Positions 7,094-18,805 of a stretch of DNA of 64,000 nucleotides are shown here, one piece after another. The notes beneath the pieces were generated by a model, which was given only the letters and a program-made list of their open reading frames with translations, searched no databases and was not told the DNA's origin. The translations under genes were made by a program, and so were the position numbers. This DNA is from CADEEN01 sp963816315. Its GTDB lineage: Bacteria > Pseudomonadota > Gammaproteobacteria > Burkholderiales > Burkholderiaceae_C. The stretch spans positions 62,001 through 126,000 of the forward strand of contig CAWFJZ010000005.1 in NCBI GenBank assembly GCA_963816315.1, in the 5' to 3' direction. The first letter of the stretch is position 1. Each line of letters begins with the position of its first letter.

Positions 7094-10000
7094 ATGACCA
7101 CGGTCAACACGGGCAGCGGCAACGACACGATCAACACCGGCAGCGGCAACGACAACATCAGTACCGGCGCCGGCAACGACACGATCAACTCGGGCGCGGG
7201 CAACGACAACATCGACGCCGGCAGCGGCAATGACTTCATCGACGCCGGCTCGGGCAACGACATCGTCGATGCGGGATCGGGCAACGACACCGTGCTTGCG
7301 GGCACCGGCAACGATATCGTCGATGCCGGCAGCGGCAACGACATCGTCGATGGAGGCGACGGCGACGACCGCATCGACGGCGAAAGCGGCGACGACATCC
7401 TGTTCGGCGGCGCCGGCAACGACATCATCTCCGGCGGCAGCGGCGTGGATGCGATCTACGGCGGCTCGGGCAACGACACCATCGGCAGCGCCGGCAACCG
7501 CTGCGGCGACAGCAACGAAGGCGGCGGTGACACCATCTTCGGCGACGGCCGCGAGTCGTACAACAGCGCGGCGCTGGCGCTGATGCTGGGCAACGACCTG
7601 ATCTACGCCGGCAGCGGCGACGACCGCATCTACGGCGACAACGGCACCAACCTGTTCGGCGCCGGCGCTGGCGGCAACGACCGCATCTTCGCCGGCAGCG
7701 GCCGCGACACTGTCTATGGCGAAGGCGGCAACGACGAGATCGACGGCGAGCAGGGCGACGACATCCTCGACGGCGGCGGCGGCAACGACGAGATCGACGG
7801 TGGCGAAGGCAAGGACGCCGTGTTCGGCGGCGCCGGCAACAACGTCATCTCCGGCGGCGACGGCAAGGACACGCTGTACGGCGGCTCGGGCGACGACACG
7901 ATCGGCGTCAACGACAGCTCGCGCCACGGCGACGCCTTCGAGAACGGCAAGGACACGATCTACGGCGACGGCCGCGAAACCTACGCCAACAGCACGTTGG
8001 CCGCCGCGCCAGGCAACGACACGATCCGCTCCGGACGCGGCAACGATCTCATCTACGGCGACAACGGCAACAACACGGACGGCAGCGCGGCCGGCGGCAA
8101 CGACAGCATCTATGCCGGCAGCGGCAACGACCTGGTCTATGGCGAAGGCGGCAACGACGAGCTGTTCGGCGAGAAGGGCAACGACACGCTCTCCGGCGGC
8201 GCGGGCAACGACCGCATCGTCGGTGGCCTGGGCGCCGATACGCAAAAGGGCGGCAGCGGCAACGACGTGTTCGCGTTTAGCGCCGCAGCCAACGGCAACG
8301 GTACCGACGGCGACGATTGCGGTCACCACGGCGGCGACCATCACGGCCAGTCGAACTGGAGCGATTCGAACGCATTGGCGATGGACCTGATCGTCGATTT
8401 CCAGGGCATCAACGACCTCGGCAGCGCGGCCGACCTCGACAAGATCGATCTGACGCAACTGCTCGGCGCCGCCGATCTGCAGTGGGGCAACAACACACCC
8501 ACCGCCCATGGCGCGTGGTTCACCGTCTCCGGCGGCAACACCTATGTCTGGGCCGACATCAACGGCAGCCCCGGCACGGCCGAGCTGGCGATCAAGATCG
8601 CCGGCGTGCACAACTTGGTGGCGGGCGATTTTCTGGGCGTGTCGATCCCGGTCAGCGCCACGGCCGACACGAATGCCGGCGACCCGGTGGTCGAGGCCGG
8701 CGTCGCCACGGCTGGCGATGCATCGGCCATGGGCAACGTGCTGGCCAACGACAGCGGGTCGGGCACGGTCGCCGTCGCCAACCCGGGCAGCTACACCGGC
8801 ACCTACGGCACGCTGGTGCTGAACGCCAACGGCAGTTGGGCCTACACGCTGAACGACGCCGACGGCGACACCAACGCGCTGAAGCAAGGCCAGGTGGCCA
8901 ACGAGGTGTTCAGCTACACCGCGAGCAACGGCAGCAGCTCGGCGACATCGACCTTGACGATCGCCATCACCGGCACCAACGACTTGCCGGTGGCGCAGGC
9001 GGCAGTGGCTGCCGTGGCGGAGGACGCCTCGATCACCGGCAGCGTTGTTGCGACGGACGCCGACGCCGGCGAGACCGCCACGCTCACGTACGCGCTGGTC
9101 GGCGCAGCGCCCGCTGGACTGACCTTCAGCCCCGACGGCAGCTACACCTTCGACGCGTCGAGCTACGACTCGCTGCCCAACGGTCAGCAGCTGGTCCTGA
9201 CCATTCCGTTCGCGGCCAGCGATGCGCTGTCCACCTCGGCCAGCGCCAATCTGGTGATCACCATCACCGGCACCAACGACGTGCCGGTGGCGCAGGCCAC
9301 GGTGGCTGCAGTTGCCGAGGACGCCTCGATCAACGGCAGCGTCGTTGCGACCGACGCCGATACCGGCGAGACGACGACGCTGACTTATGCCTTGGTCAAC
9401 GCCGCGCCGATCGGCCTGACCTTCAACCCCGACGGCACCTACACCTTCGACGCGTCGAGCTATGACTCGCTGCCCAACGGCCAGCAGCTGGTTTTGACCC
9501 TCCCGTTTACCGCCAGCGACGCGCAGTCCACCTCGGCCAGCGCCAACCTGGTGATCACTATCACCGGCACCAACGACGTGCCGGTGGCGCAAGCGGCAGT
9601 CGCAGCTGTTGCCGAAGATGCGATGGTCAGCGGCAGCGTCGGCGCCACCGATGCGGACTCCGGCGAGACGGCCACGTTGACCTATGCCTTGGTCAACGCC
9701 GCACCCACTGGCCTGACCTTCAACGCTGACGGCAGCTACACCTTCGACGCATCGAGCTACGACTCGTTGCCCAACGGTCAGCAATTGGTGCTGACCGTTC
9801 CTTTCGCCGCCAGCGACGCGCTGTCCACCTCGGCCAGCGCCAACTTGGTCATCACCATCACCGGCACCAACGACGTGCCGGTGGCGCAGGCGGCAGTCGC
9901 AGCGGTGGCTGAAGACGCCATGGTCAGCGGCAGCGTTGTTGCGAGCGACGCCGACACGGGCGAGACGGCCATGTTGACCTATGCGTTGGTCAACGCAGCA

Positions 10001-13000
10001 CCTACTGGCTTGACCTTCAACACCAACGGCACCTACACGTTCGACGCGTCGAGCTACGACTCCTTGCCCAACGGTCAGCAACTGGTGCTGACGGTTCCCT
10101 TCACCGCCAGCGACGCGCTGTCCACCTCGGCCAGCGCCAACCTGGTGATCACGATCACCGGCACCAACGACGTGCCGGTGGCGCAGGCGGCTGTGGCTGC
10201 GGTTGCCGAAGACGCCATGGTCAGCGGCAGCGTCGTTGCGACAGACGCTGACGCTGGCGAGACGGCCACGTTGACCTATGCTTTGGTCAACGCTGCGCCC
10301 ACTGGCCTGACGTTCAACATCAACGGCACGTACACGTTCGACGCATCGAGCTACGACTCGCTGACCGACGGTCAGCAACTGGTCCTGACCATACCGTTCA
10401 CCGCCAGTGACGCGCAGTCCACCTCGGCCAGCGCCAACTTGGTGATCACCATCACCGGCACCAACGACGTGCCGGTGGCGCAAGCGGCGGTGGCGGCAGT
10501 TGCCGAAGACGCGACGGTCAGCGGCAGCGTGAGCGCCACCGATGCCGACGCTGGCGAGACCGCCACGCTCACGTACGCGCTCGTCAGCGCAGCGCCGGTC
10601 GGCCTGACGTTCAACCCTGATGGCAGCTACAGCTTCGACGCATCGAGCTACGACTCGCTGCCCAACGGCCAGCAGCTCGTCCTGACCATCCCGTTCACAG
10701 CCAGCGACGCGCAGTCCACCTCGGCTAGCGCCAACCTGGTGATCACCGTCACGGGCACCAACGACTTGCCGGTGGCGCAGGCAGCGGTGGCCGCTGTTGC
10801 GGAAGACGCCTCGATCAACGGCAGCGTCGTTGCGACCGACGCCGATGCTGGCGAGACCGCCACGCTCACGTACTCGCTGGTCAGCGCCGCGCCCACTGGA
10901 CTGACCTTCAACCCTGACGGCAGCTACACCTTCGACGCATCGAGCTACGACTCGCTGCCCGACGGCCAGCAGCTCGTGCTGACGGTTCCATTCACTGCCA
11001 GCGACGCGCTGTCCACTTCGGCAGGCGCCAACCTGGTCATCACCATCACGGGCACCAACGACGTGCCGGTGGCGCAGGCGGCAGTCGCGGCGGTTGCCGA
11101 AGACGCGATGGTCAGCGGCAGCGTGAGCGCCACCGACGCCGACACGGGCGAGACCGCTGCGCTCACGTACGCGCTGGTCAGCGCTGCGCCCATCGGCCTC
11201 ACGTTCAACCCTGACGGCACCTACAGTTTCGACGCCACCAGCTACGACTCGCTGCCTGACGGTCAGCAACTCGTACTGACGGTTCCCTTCACTGCCAGCG
11301 ACGCACTGTCCACCTCAGCCAGCGCCAACCTGATGATCACCATCACCGGCACCAACGACGTGCCGGTGGCGCAAGCGGCAGTCGCAGCGGTTGCCGAAGA
11401 TGCGATGGTCAGCGGCAGCGTCGGCGCCACCGATGCGGACGCCGGCGAGACGGCCACGTTGACCTATGCCTTGGTCAACGCCGCACCCACTGGCCTGACC
11501 TTCAACGCTGACGGCAGCTACACCTTCGACGCATCGAGCTACGACTCGCTGCCCGACGGCCAGCAGTTGGTGCTGACGGTTCCCTTTACTGCCAGCGACG
11601 CGCAGTCCATCCTCGGCCAGCGCTAACTTGGTCATCACCATCACCGGCACCAACGATGTGCCGGTGGCGCAGGCAGCAGTGGCAGCGGTGGCTGAAGACG
11701 CGATGGTCAGCGGCAGCGTCGTTGCGCACAGATGCTGATCTGGCGAGACGGCGACGCTCACCTACGCGCTTGGTTAACTCGGCGCCGACCGGACTGAGCT
11801 TCAGCGCCGACGGCAGCTACAGCTTCGACGCCTCCAGTTATGACTCGCTGACGGACGGTCAGCAACTCGTGCTAACGGTTCCCTTCACGGCGAGCGACGC
11901 ACTGTCCACTTCAGCCAGCGCCAACCTGGTCGTCACCATCACCGGCACCAACGATGTGCCGGTGGCACAAGCGGCTGTGGCTGCGGTTGCAGAGGACGCC
12001 ACGGTCAGCGGCAGCGTCGTTGCGACCGACGCCGACGCTGGCGAGACTGCCACGCTCACGTTCGCGCTGGTCAGTGCTGCACCCACTGGACTGACCTTCA
12101 ACCCTGACGGCAGCTACACCTTCGACGCATCGAGCTACGACTCGCTGCCCAACGGCCAGCAGCTCGTACTGACGGTTCCCTTCACTGCCAGCGACGCGCT
12201 GTCCACCTCGGTCAGCGCCAACCTGGTGATCACCATCACCGGTACCAACGACGTGCCGGTGGCGCAGGCGGCAGTGGCTGCCGTTGCCGAAGACGCCTGG
12301 TCAGCGGCAGCGTCGTTGCGACAGACGCTGACGCCGGTGAAGCGGCCACGTTGATCTATGCGCTAATCAACGCAGCACCAGTCGGCCTGACCTTCAACCC
12401 TGACGGCACCTACACCTTCGACGCGTCGAGCTACGACTCACTGCCCGACGGCCAGCAGCTCGATGCTGACGATTCCCTTATACTGCCAGCGACGCGCAGT
12501 CCACTTCGGCCAGCGCCAACCTGGTGATCACCATCACCGGCACCAACGACGTGCCGGTGGCGCTAGCGGCTGTGGCCGCTGTGGTTGAAGACGCCATGGT
12601 CAGCGGCAGCGTTGTTGCCACCGACGCTGATGCCGGCGAGACGGCCACGCTCACGTACGCGTTGGTCAGCGCAGCGCCGGTCGGCCTGACGTTCAACTCC
12701 AACGGCACCTACACCTTCGACGCGTCGAGCTACGACTCGCTGCCCGATGGCCAGCAACTGGTCTTGACCATCCCCTTCACCGCCAGCGACACGCAGTCCA
12801 CCTCGGCCAGCGCCAACCTGGTGATCACCATCACTGGGACCAACGATGTGCCGGTGGCGCAGGCCGCGGTGGCTGCTGTAGCCGAGGACGCCTCGATCAC
12901 CGGCAGTGTCGTTGCGACCGACGCCGACGCCGGCGAGACGGCCACGCTCACGTACGCGCTCGTCAGCACCGCGCCCGCTGGCCTGACGTTCAACGCCGAC

Positions 13001-15082
13001 GGCACCTACACCTTCGATGCTTCCAGCTACGACGCGATCGCGCAAGGCGAGACGCTGACGTTGACGATCCCGTTCACCGCCAACGACGGCGTGGCCACGT
13101 CGGCAGCGGCCGACCTGGTGATCACCGTCACCGGCAGCAACGATGCACCCACGATCAGCGCGGCGGTGACTGCCGGGGCGGTGACCGAAGACAGCCTGCC
13201 CACCAGCGCCACGGGCACGATCACCTTCGACGACCTGGACCTGAGCGATGCGCATACCACCAGCGTGGCCGCCAACGGTGCCAACGCACTGGGCGGCCTG
13301 CTCACGGCCAGCGTCACCGACGCGGCCACCGGTGCCGGCGACGGCACGGTGACGTGGAACTACAGCGTGGCCAACGCTGCGCTGCAGTACCTGGCCGCGG
13401 GTCAGACGGCCACGGAAAGCTTCACCGTCACGATCGACGACGGCCACGGTGGCATGGTCAGCCAGGGCTTGACCGTCACCGTCACCGGCACCAACGACGC
13501 CCCCATCGTGGCCGCCATCGACGTGACGGGCGCCGTGGCAGAAGCGGTCACGCCGGTCGGCAACCTCACCGACAGCGGCACCATCGCCTTCACCGACGTG
13601 GACCTCACGGACGTGCACAGCGTCAGCGCGGTCACACCGTCGGTCGGCGCGCTGGGCAGCTTGAGCGCCGGCGTGACGGCCGACAGCACGGGCAGCGGCC
13701 TCGGCGGTGTCGTCACCTGGAACTACAGCGTCGCCGCGTCGGCGGTGGAGTTTCTCGCCGCGGGCCAGACCCGGGTCGAGACCTTCACCTTCAACGTCGA
13801 GGACGGCCAGGGCGGCAGCGTGCCGCGCACGGTCAGCGTCACGATCACGGGCAGCAACGACGCGCCGGACATCCGAGCGGTCACCACGGACAGTGCGACA
13901 GCGTCTCTGACCGAAACCAACACCACCCTGAGCAGCAACGGCACGCTGACGGTGACCGACGCCGACACCACCGACACCGTGTCGTCCAGCGTCACCGGTG
14001 TCACGCTGTCCGGCACCACGGGCGGCCTGACTGCGGCCAACGTGCTCGGCATGCTCACCGTGTCGCCGACGAGCGGCCTCGCGGCCAACAGCGGCGATGT
14101 CCACAACCTGACCTGGAACTTCAACTCGGGGACACAGGCTTTCGACTTCCTCGGTGCCGGCCAGTCGCTGACGCTGAACTACACGGTGCAAAGCAGCGAC
14201 AACAACGCGGCCGGCGACACGCAGCTGGTGTCGCTCACGATCACCGGCACCAATGACGCCGCCACCGATCTGATCTTCACCGCGACCGGCGCGCCGGGCA
14301 ACGGCCAGCCCAATGGCGCCATCGGGCAGATGTCGCTGATCGATCCGGACGGCGGTGCGGCGCCGTACACCTACTCGGCCACCGCGCTCACGGCGACCAC
14401 GCTCGCAGGTGGTATCGCGGTCAACTTCGCCGGCGACCTGGTGGTCAGTTCGGCGGGCGTCGTCACCGCAAGCAACGTCGATACCGACCGTGTCTATGAA
14501 CTCACGGTTCAAGTCACGCAGGGCGCTGCGGCCTACACGGAGACTTTCAGCGTCGTCGTCGGCACCAATGCAGGCGACACCGTCAGCGGCGGCTACACCA
14601 ACGGCGACGACGTGATCTACGCGCTGGGCAATGCCGACATCATCCTGGCCGGCACGGGCAACGACGTGGTGTTCGGTCAGCAGGCCAATGACCAGATCAA
14701 CGGCGGTGACGGCAACGATGTGCTCAACGGCGGCGGCGGCAACGACACCTTCGTCTTCAACACGGCGCTGAGCGCGCTGACCAACGTCGATACGATCCAG
14801 GATTTCGAGGCCAACGGCAACGACAAGATCCAGCTCGACGACGACATCTTCTCGGCGTTCTCGGTCGGCGCCAACACCACGCTCGCCGCAGCCAATTTCG
14901 CAGCGAACAGCGGCGGCAACGCGACCACGGCCACGCAGTTCATCCTCTACGACACGGCCACCGGCAACCTGTACTACGACGCCGACGGCAGCGGCGCCGG
15001 CGCGAAGGTGCTCTTCGCCACGCTGACGCTGGCCGGCGTGACGGGCGCGGTGGACAGCACCGACTTCGTCCTCATCCCCTGA
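7094..15082 (+). CDS. Giant RTX/VCBS-repeat adhesin exported by type I secretion
   Basis: The corrected product is about 2,660 residues, a calcium-binding surface or biofilm adhesin. It begins directly with RTX glycine/Asp nonapeptides (GSGNDTI type, residues 1 to about 395). A D/N-rich M10-like segment and one VCBS domain follow, then 14 nearly identical 99-residue VCBS/cadherin-like units (residues about 632-2018). Three further divergent Ig/VCBS domains and a short C-terminal RTX block (GGDGNDVLNGG) come next. It ends in DFVLIP, typical of a C-terminal type I secretion signal. The secretion ABC and HlyD genes follow. Seven apparent indels in repeat units 9-12 (about 11610, 11727, 11740, 11771, 12299, 12463, 12481) disrupt the frame but sum to +3, so the frame is restored. 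Confidence 0.88.
7100..8280 (+). repeat. N-terminal RTX nonapeptide block of the adhesin
   Basis: Dense GSGND/GGAGND-type nonapeptides occupy this region, with internal DGRE(S/T)Y(N/A) spacers near 7550 and 7970 marking two longer duplicated sub-blocks. Such repeats fold into calcium-loaded parallel beta-rolls after export. Confidence 0.85.
8987..13147 (+). repeat. Tandem array of 14 x 297-bp (99-residue) VCBS-like units
   Basis: Units begin at PVAQ (first codon at 8987, next at 9284, and every 297 bp thereafter) and end with ITGTNDV. The span is 4,161 bp, which equals 14 x 297 + 3, and the extra 3 bp equals the net of the seven apparent indels inside units 9-12. Neighbouring units are almost identical at nucleotide level, which points to recent homogenisation or expansion. 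Confidence 0.9.
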
Positions 15083-15113
15083 GCCAGGGGTTCGATCTTC
15101 AACATGGGACTTT

Positions 15114-15144
15114 CTACCGCTCGCCTGTCCAGGGCGGGCGGTAG
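15114..15144. terminator. Hairpin between adhesin and secretion genes
   Basis: CTACCGC and GCGGTAG, extended by CGCC/GGCG, form a strong stem 31 bp after the adhesin stop. There is no T run. It is positioned like the attenuating terminator between structural and export genes in RTX operons, so partial read-through is plausible. Confidence 0.4.
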
Positions 15145-15168
15145 CCTGTGGCCGCAACCGATCGCCCC

Positions 15169-16918
15169 ATGAAACCACTGCTGACCCTTCTTCACCGCCC
15201 GCTGCTGCATGTCGCCGGCCTGTCCTTCTTCGTCAACCTGCTGCTGCTGATGCCCGCGATCTTCATGCTGCAGGTCTTCGATCGCGTGCTCGCCAGCCAG
15301 AGCGGCGACACGCTGCTGATGCTGCTGCTCGGCGTCGGCGCGGGGCTGTTGCTGCTGCTGGCACTCGACCACCTGCGCGCGCGCCTGCAGGGCGTGGCCG
15401 GCAACCTGGTGGCCGAATCGCTGTCGCCGCTGGTGGCGCGGCTGACGGTGGCCGAGGGCGCGCGGCGCAGCGGCGTCAAGGGCGAAGGCCTGCGCGACGT
15501 GGCGACGCTGCGCGCGCTGTTTTCGTCGCAAGGCCTGCTGGCGCTGTTCGACGCGCCGTGGATCGTCGTCTATGTGGCCGTGATCTGGCTGGCGCATCCG
15601 GCGCTGGGCATCGCTGCGGCGGTGTCGGCGTTGCTGATGCTCGGCCTGGCGCTGTGGACCGACCGCTGGACGCGGCGCGACATCGAATCGCTGACACGCG
15701 CCGCCGGCGGCGCGCAGCGCTGGCTGGAATCGTCGCTGGCCAACGCCGAGGTGGCGCAGGCGCTGGGCATGACCGATGCGCTGCTCGCGCGCTGGCGGCG
15801 AGAAAAATGCCGAGGCCGTGGCGCTGCAGTTGCCGACGGCGCGCAAGACGGTGCTGATGGCTGCGGCCACGCGCACGCTGCGCCAGGCGGTGCAGGTGGG
15901 CATGCTCGCGCTCGGCGCCTGGCTGGTCATTCATGGCGAGGCCACGAGCGGCGTGATGATCGCCACCACCACGCTGCTCGGCCGCGCGCTGGCGCCGGTG
16001 GAGCTGGTGGTGTCGAGTTGGCGCGTGCTGGCCGACGGCCGCGCCGCGTTCGGCCGATTGCAAGCCTTGCTGGCCGCGGCGGGTGCGCAGGCCGAACGCA
16101 TGGCGCTGCCCGCGCCGAGCGGCGCGCTCGCGGCGCAGAACCTGGTGTTTCGCGCGCCGCAGGGCGAACGCGTGATTTTGGGCGGCGTGTCGCTGGCGCT
16201 GGCGCCCGGCGAAGCGCTGGCCGTGATCGGCCCGAGCGCGGCCGGCAAGAGCACGCTGATCCGCCTGCTCACCGGCGTCTGGGCGCCCAGTGCCGGCAGC
16301 GTGCGCCTGGACGGCGCCGACCTGTCGCAGTGGCCGCGCGAGCAGATCGGCCCGCACATCGGCTACGTGCCGCAGGACGTGGAGTTGTTTCCCGGCACGG
16401 TGGCGGAGAACATCGCGCGCCTGGGCAATGTCGATTCGCCGGCCGTCGTGCGCGCCGCGCAGCGCGCGCATGTGCACGAGCTGATCCTGTCGCTGCCGCA
16501 GGGCTACGACACGCCGATCGATTCCGCCGGCGCCGTGTTGTCGCCCGGCCAGCGCCAGCGCATCGCGTTGGCGCGCGCCTTGTACGGCGAACCCAAATTG
16601 CTGATCTTGGACGAGCCCAACTCCAACCTCGACGGCGCCGGCGAGAACGCGCTTGCAGCGACGCTGCGCGACCTGCGCGGCCAGGTCACGGTGGTGGTGG
16701 TGACGCACCGCAACACGCTGATCCAGCATGTGGACAAGATGCTGGTGCTCGATGCCGGCCGCACGCAGCACTACGGCCCGGCCGCCGAGGTGATGAAGGC
16801 GATGCAGCAGCAGGCCGCGCCGGCCGCAGCGGCGGCCGGTCCACGCGAACGCGTGGTGGACATGCAGGACACCATGCAGCGCAAAGGCGCTCACGGCGGC
16901 CGGGGGATCGCGACATGA
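15169..16918 (+). CDS. Type I secretion permease/ATPase (PrtD-like), one apparent frameshift
   Basis: This inner-membrane ABC exporter would drive the adhesin through a HlyD/TolC channel. It has no C39 peptidase domain, as in the PrtD/LapB class. The N-terminal half is a six-helix membrane domain beginning MKPLLTLLHRPLLHVAGLSF. The nucleotide-binding domain has Walker A GPSAAGKST, ABC signature LSPGQRQRIALARAL, Walker B LLILDEP and the H-loop VVTHR. About 582 residues result after removing one extra A near 15807 (five As where four restore the frame). The ATG at 15169 is preferred over an upstream GTG. Its stop overlaps the next start (ATGA). Confidence 0.88.
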
Positions 16919-18277
16919 ACGCTGCCGCCGAAATGCTCATCGCCACGCCCGCATCCGGCCGCCGACGCCGACCAGCCGCTGCGCGCGCAGCAGGCCGAAG
17001 CCGCGCGCCTGGCGCGCAGTGCCGGCTGGGTGCTCGCACTCGGCGTGCTGCCGCTCGCAGCTTGGCTGGCGTTGGCGCCGCTGGCCTCGGCCGTGGTCGC
17101 GCCGGCGTTCGTCAAGGTCGATCTCGACCGCCGCCCGGTGCAGCATGCCGAAGGCGGCACCGTGCGCGAGGTGCTGGTGCGCGACGGCCAGCATGTGCGC
17201 GCCGGCCAGCCGCTGCTGGTGCTGGGCGACGTCTCGGTCGATGCCGACATGAACCGCCTGACCTACCGCGTCGCGGCCGAACGCGCCAGCGTGGCGCGGT
17301 TGGAAGCCGAGCAGGCGTCTGCGCCGGCACTGCGCTGGCCCGACGACGTAGCCGCCGCGGCGCGCGACGATGCGCGCGTGGCCGAGCAGCTGAGCAAGGA
17401 GCAATCGCTGTTCACCGCCCGCCGCAACGCGCTGCATGGCCAGACCGCGCTGCTGCGCGCGCAGCAGGAAAAACTGGCGCAGGAGCGCGAGGCGCTGGCG
17501 TCGCAGATCGCGCAAGCCGGCGAGTCGCTGCGTCACCAGGCGGCCGAGCTGGAGAACAACCGCGGGCTGCTCAAGGACGGCTACATCTCGGCCACACGCA
17601 TTTCGCAACTCGAGGCCAGCGTCGCCGACTACGGCGTCAAGCTGGCCGAGCGCCGCGGCGAGCTGGCGCGCGCCGGCCAGCGCCTGATCGACACCGACCT
17701 GCGCATCAAGGCGCTCGAAAGCGAGTACCGCCAGCAGGCCAGCGACCAGTTGAAGGTGACGAGTTCGCGCCTGTCGGAGATCCAGCAGGAGCAGCGCAAG
17801 ACCAGCGATGCGTCGCAGCGCCAGGTGATCACCGCGCCGGCGGCCGGCGAGGTCATGAACCTGCGCTTCACGTCGCCCGGCGCGGTGGTCAGCGCGCGCG
17901 AGCCGATCGCCGACATCGTGCCCAGCGACGCGCGCCTGACGGTCGAGGCGCGCATCCGCACCGAAGACGTGGCGCGCGTGCAGCAGGGCCAGCGTGCCGA
18001 GATCCGCTTCACGGCGTTCAAGGCGCGCAGCACGCAACTCGTCGCCGGCACCGTGTTCTACGTGGCGCCGGATCGCAACGTCGATCGCCAGAGCGGCGCG
18101 GCGTACTACGTGGCGACGGTCGAAGCCGACCCGGCGTCGCTGGCCGACGCCGGCGCGGGCAGGCTGCAGGCCGGCATGCCGGCCGAGGTTTATTTCAAGG
18201 GCGAGGAGCGCACCGCACTGCAGTACCTGCTGGAGCCGGTGACGCAGGTCATGCGCCGCGCCGGCCGCGAACAGTAG
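16915..18277 (+). CDS. HlyD-family periplasmic adaptor of type I secretion, one apparent frameshift
   Basis: The membrane-fusion protein links the ABC exporter to an outer-membrane TolC-type channel. After one extra base near 16957 is removed the product is about 453 residues. It has a short cytoplasmic tail, one transmembrane helix (WVLALGVLPLAAWLALAPLA), a lipoyl-like half (VQHAEGGTVREVLVRDGQ) and a long coiled-coil hairpin rich in Gln/Glu/Arg. The second lipoyl half (ITAPAAGEVMNLRF) and a C-terminal beta domain follow. It starts within the ABC stop. No TolC gene is in the window, so the outer-membrane partner must be encoded elsewhere. Confidence 0.9.
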
Positions 18278-18285
18278 GCCCTGCC

Positions 18286-18720
18286 TCAGACCACGCTGAT
18301 CTTGACGTCGAGGTTGCCGCGCGTCGCGTTCGAATACGGGCAGACCTCGTGCGCCTGCGCCACCAGCTTCTCCGCCGCGGCGCGGTCCATGCCCGGCACC
18401 GAGACCTTCATCGACACAGTGACGCCGAAAGCGCCGGCCTTGCCGGTCATCGGGCCGATCGCCACCTCGGCGGTGTTGCTCACCTCGGCCGGCAGGTTGA
18501 TCTTCTCCCTGGCGGCCACGGCCTTCATCGCACCGATGAAGCAGGCCGAATAACCGGCGGCGAAGAGTTGTTCCGGGTTGGTGCCGGGGCCGCTGTCGCC
18601 GCCGAGCTCCTTCGGCGTGGACAGGTTCAGGCTGACGCGCCCGTCGGACGATTTCGTCGTGCCCGTGCGGCCGCCGGTGGAGGTGGCTTGGGCGGTGTAC
18701 AGAGCTGTGTCGATGGCCAT
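18286..18720 (-). CDS. ohr: Organic hydroperoxide resistance protein (Ohr, OsmC family)
   Basis: Ohr is a thiol peroxidase that reduces organic and fatty-acid hydroperoxides using a cysteine pair recharged by lipoylated proteins. The 144-residue product has the peroxidatic Cys60 in GYSACFIGAM and the resolving Cys127 in VCPYSNATRGN. The Arg/Glu partners occur in the N-terminal part (GGRTGTT). Length and motifs are those of the Ohr subgroup rather than OsmC proper. It converges on the HlyD gene with an 8-bp gap. No OhrR regulator is adjacent. Confidence 0.93.
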   Translation of the reverse strand: MAIDTALYTAQATSTGGRTGTTKSSDGRVSLNLSTPKELGGDSGPGTNPEQLFAAGYSACFIGAMKAVAAREKINLPAEVSNTAEVAIGPMTGKAGAFGVTVSMKVSVPGMDRAAAEKLVAQAHEVCPYSNATRGNLDVKISVV

Positions 18721-18805
18721 GGGGCGCTCCTTGTTGGGGTTGAGGCTGAAGAGTGTGCCAGTCGCGCAGAATCCGACTCATGCACAAGGCAACTGAAATC
18801 AAGCC

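Noticed and set aside
6344..11269. A 1,641-codon open frame on the minus strand
   Set aside because: It lies antisense to the asparaginase gene and the adhesin repeats. Its sequence is a low-complexity repeat of Arg/Val/Gly/His forced by the GC-rich repetitive sense strand, with no family motif.
8987..13147. CRISPR array or satellite in the 297-bp repeats
   Set aside because: The repeats are contiguous without spacers, 297 bp long, in frame, and encode VCBS-like domains.
12563..15178. An 871-codon minus-strand open frame
   Set aside because: This is the mirror of the adhesin C-terminal half, with the same low-complexity composition. The sense strand has clear VCBS and RTX motifs.
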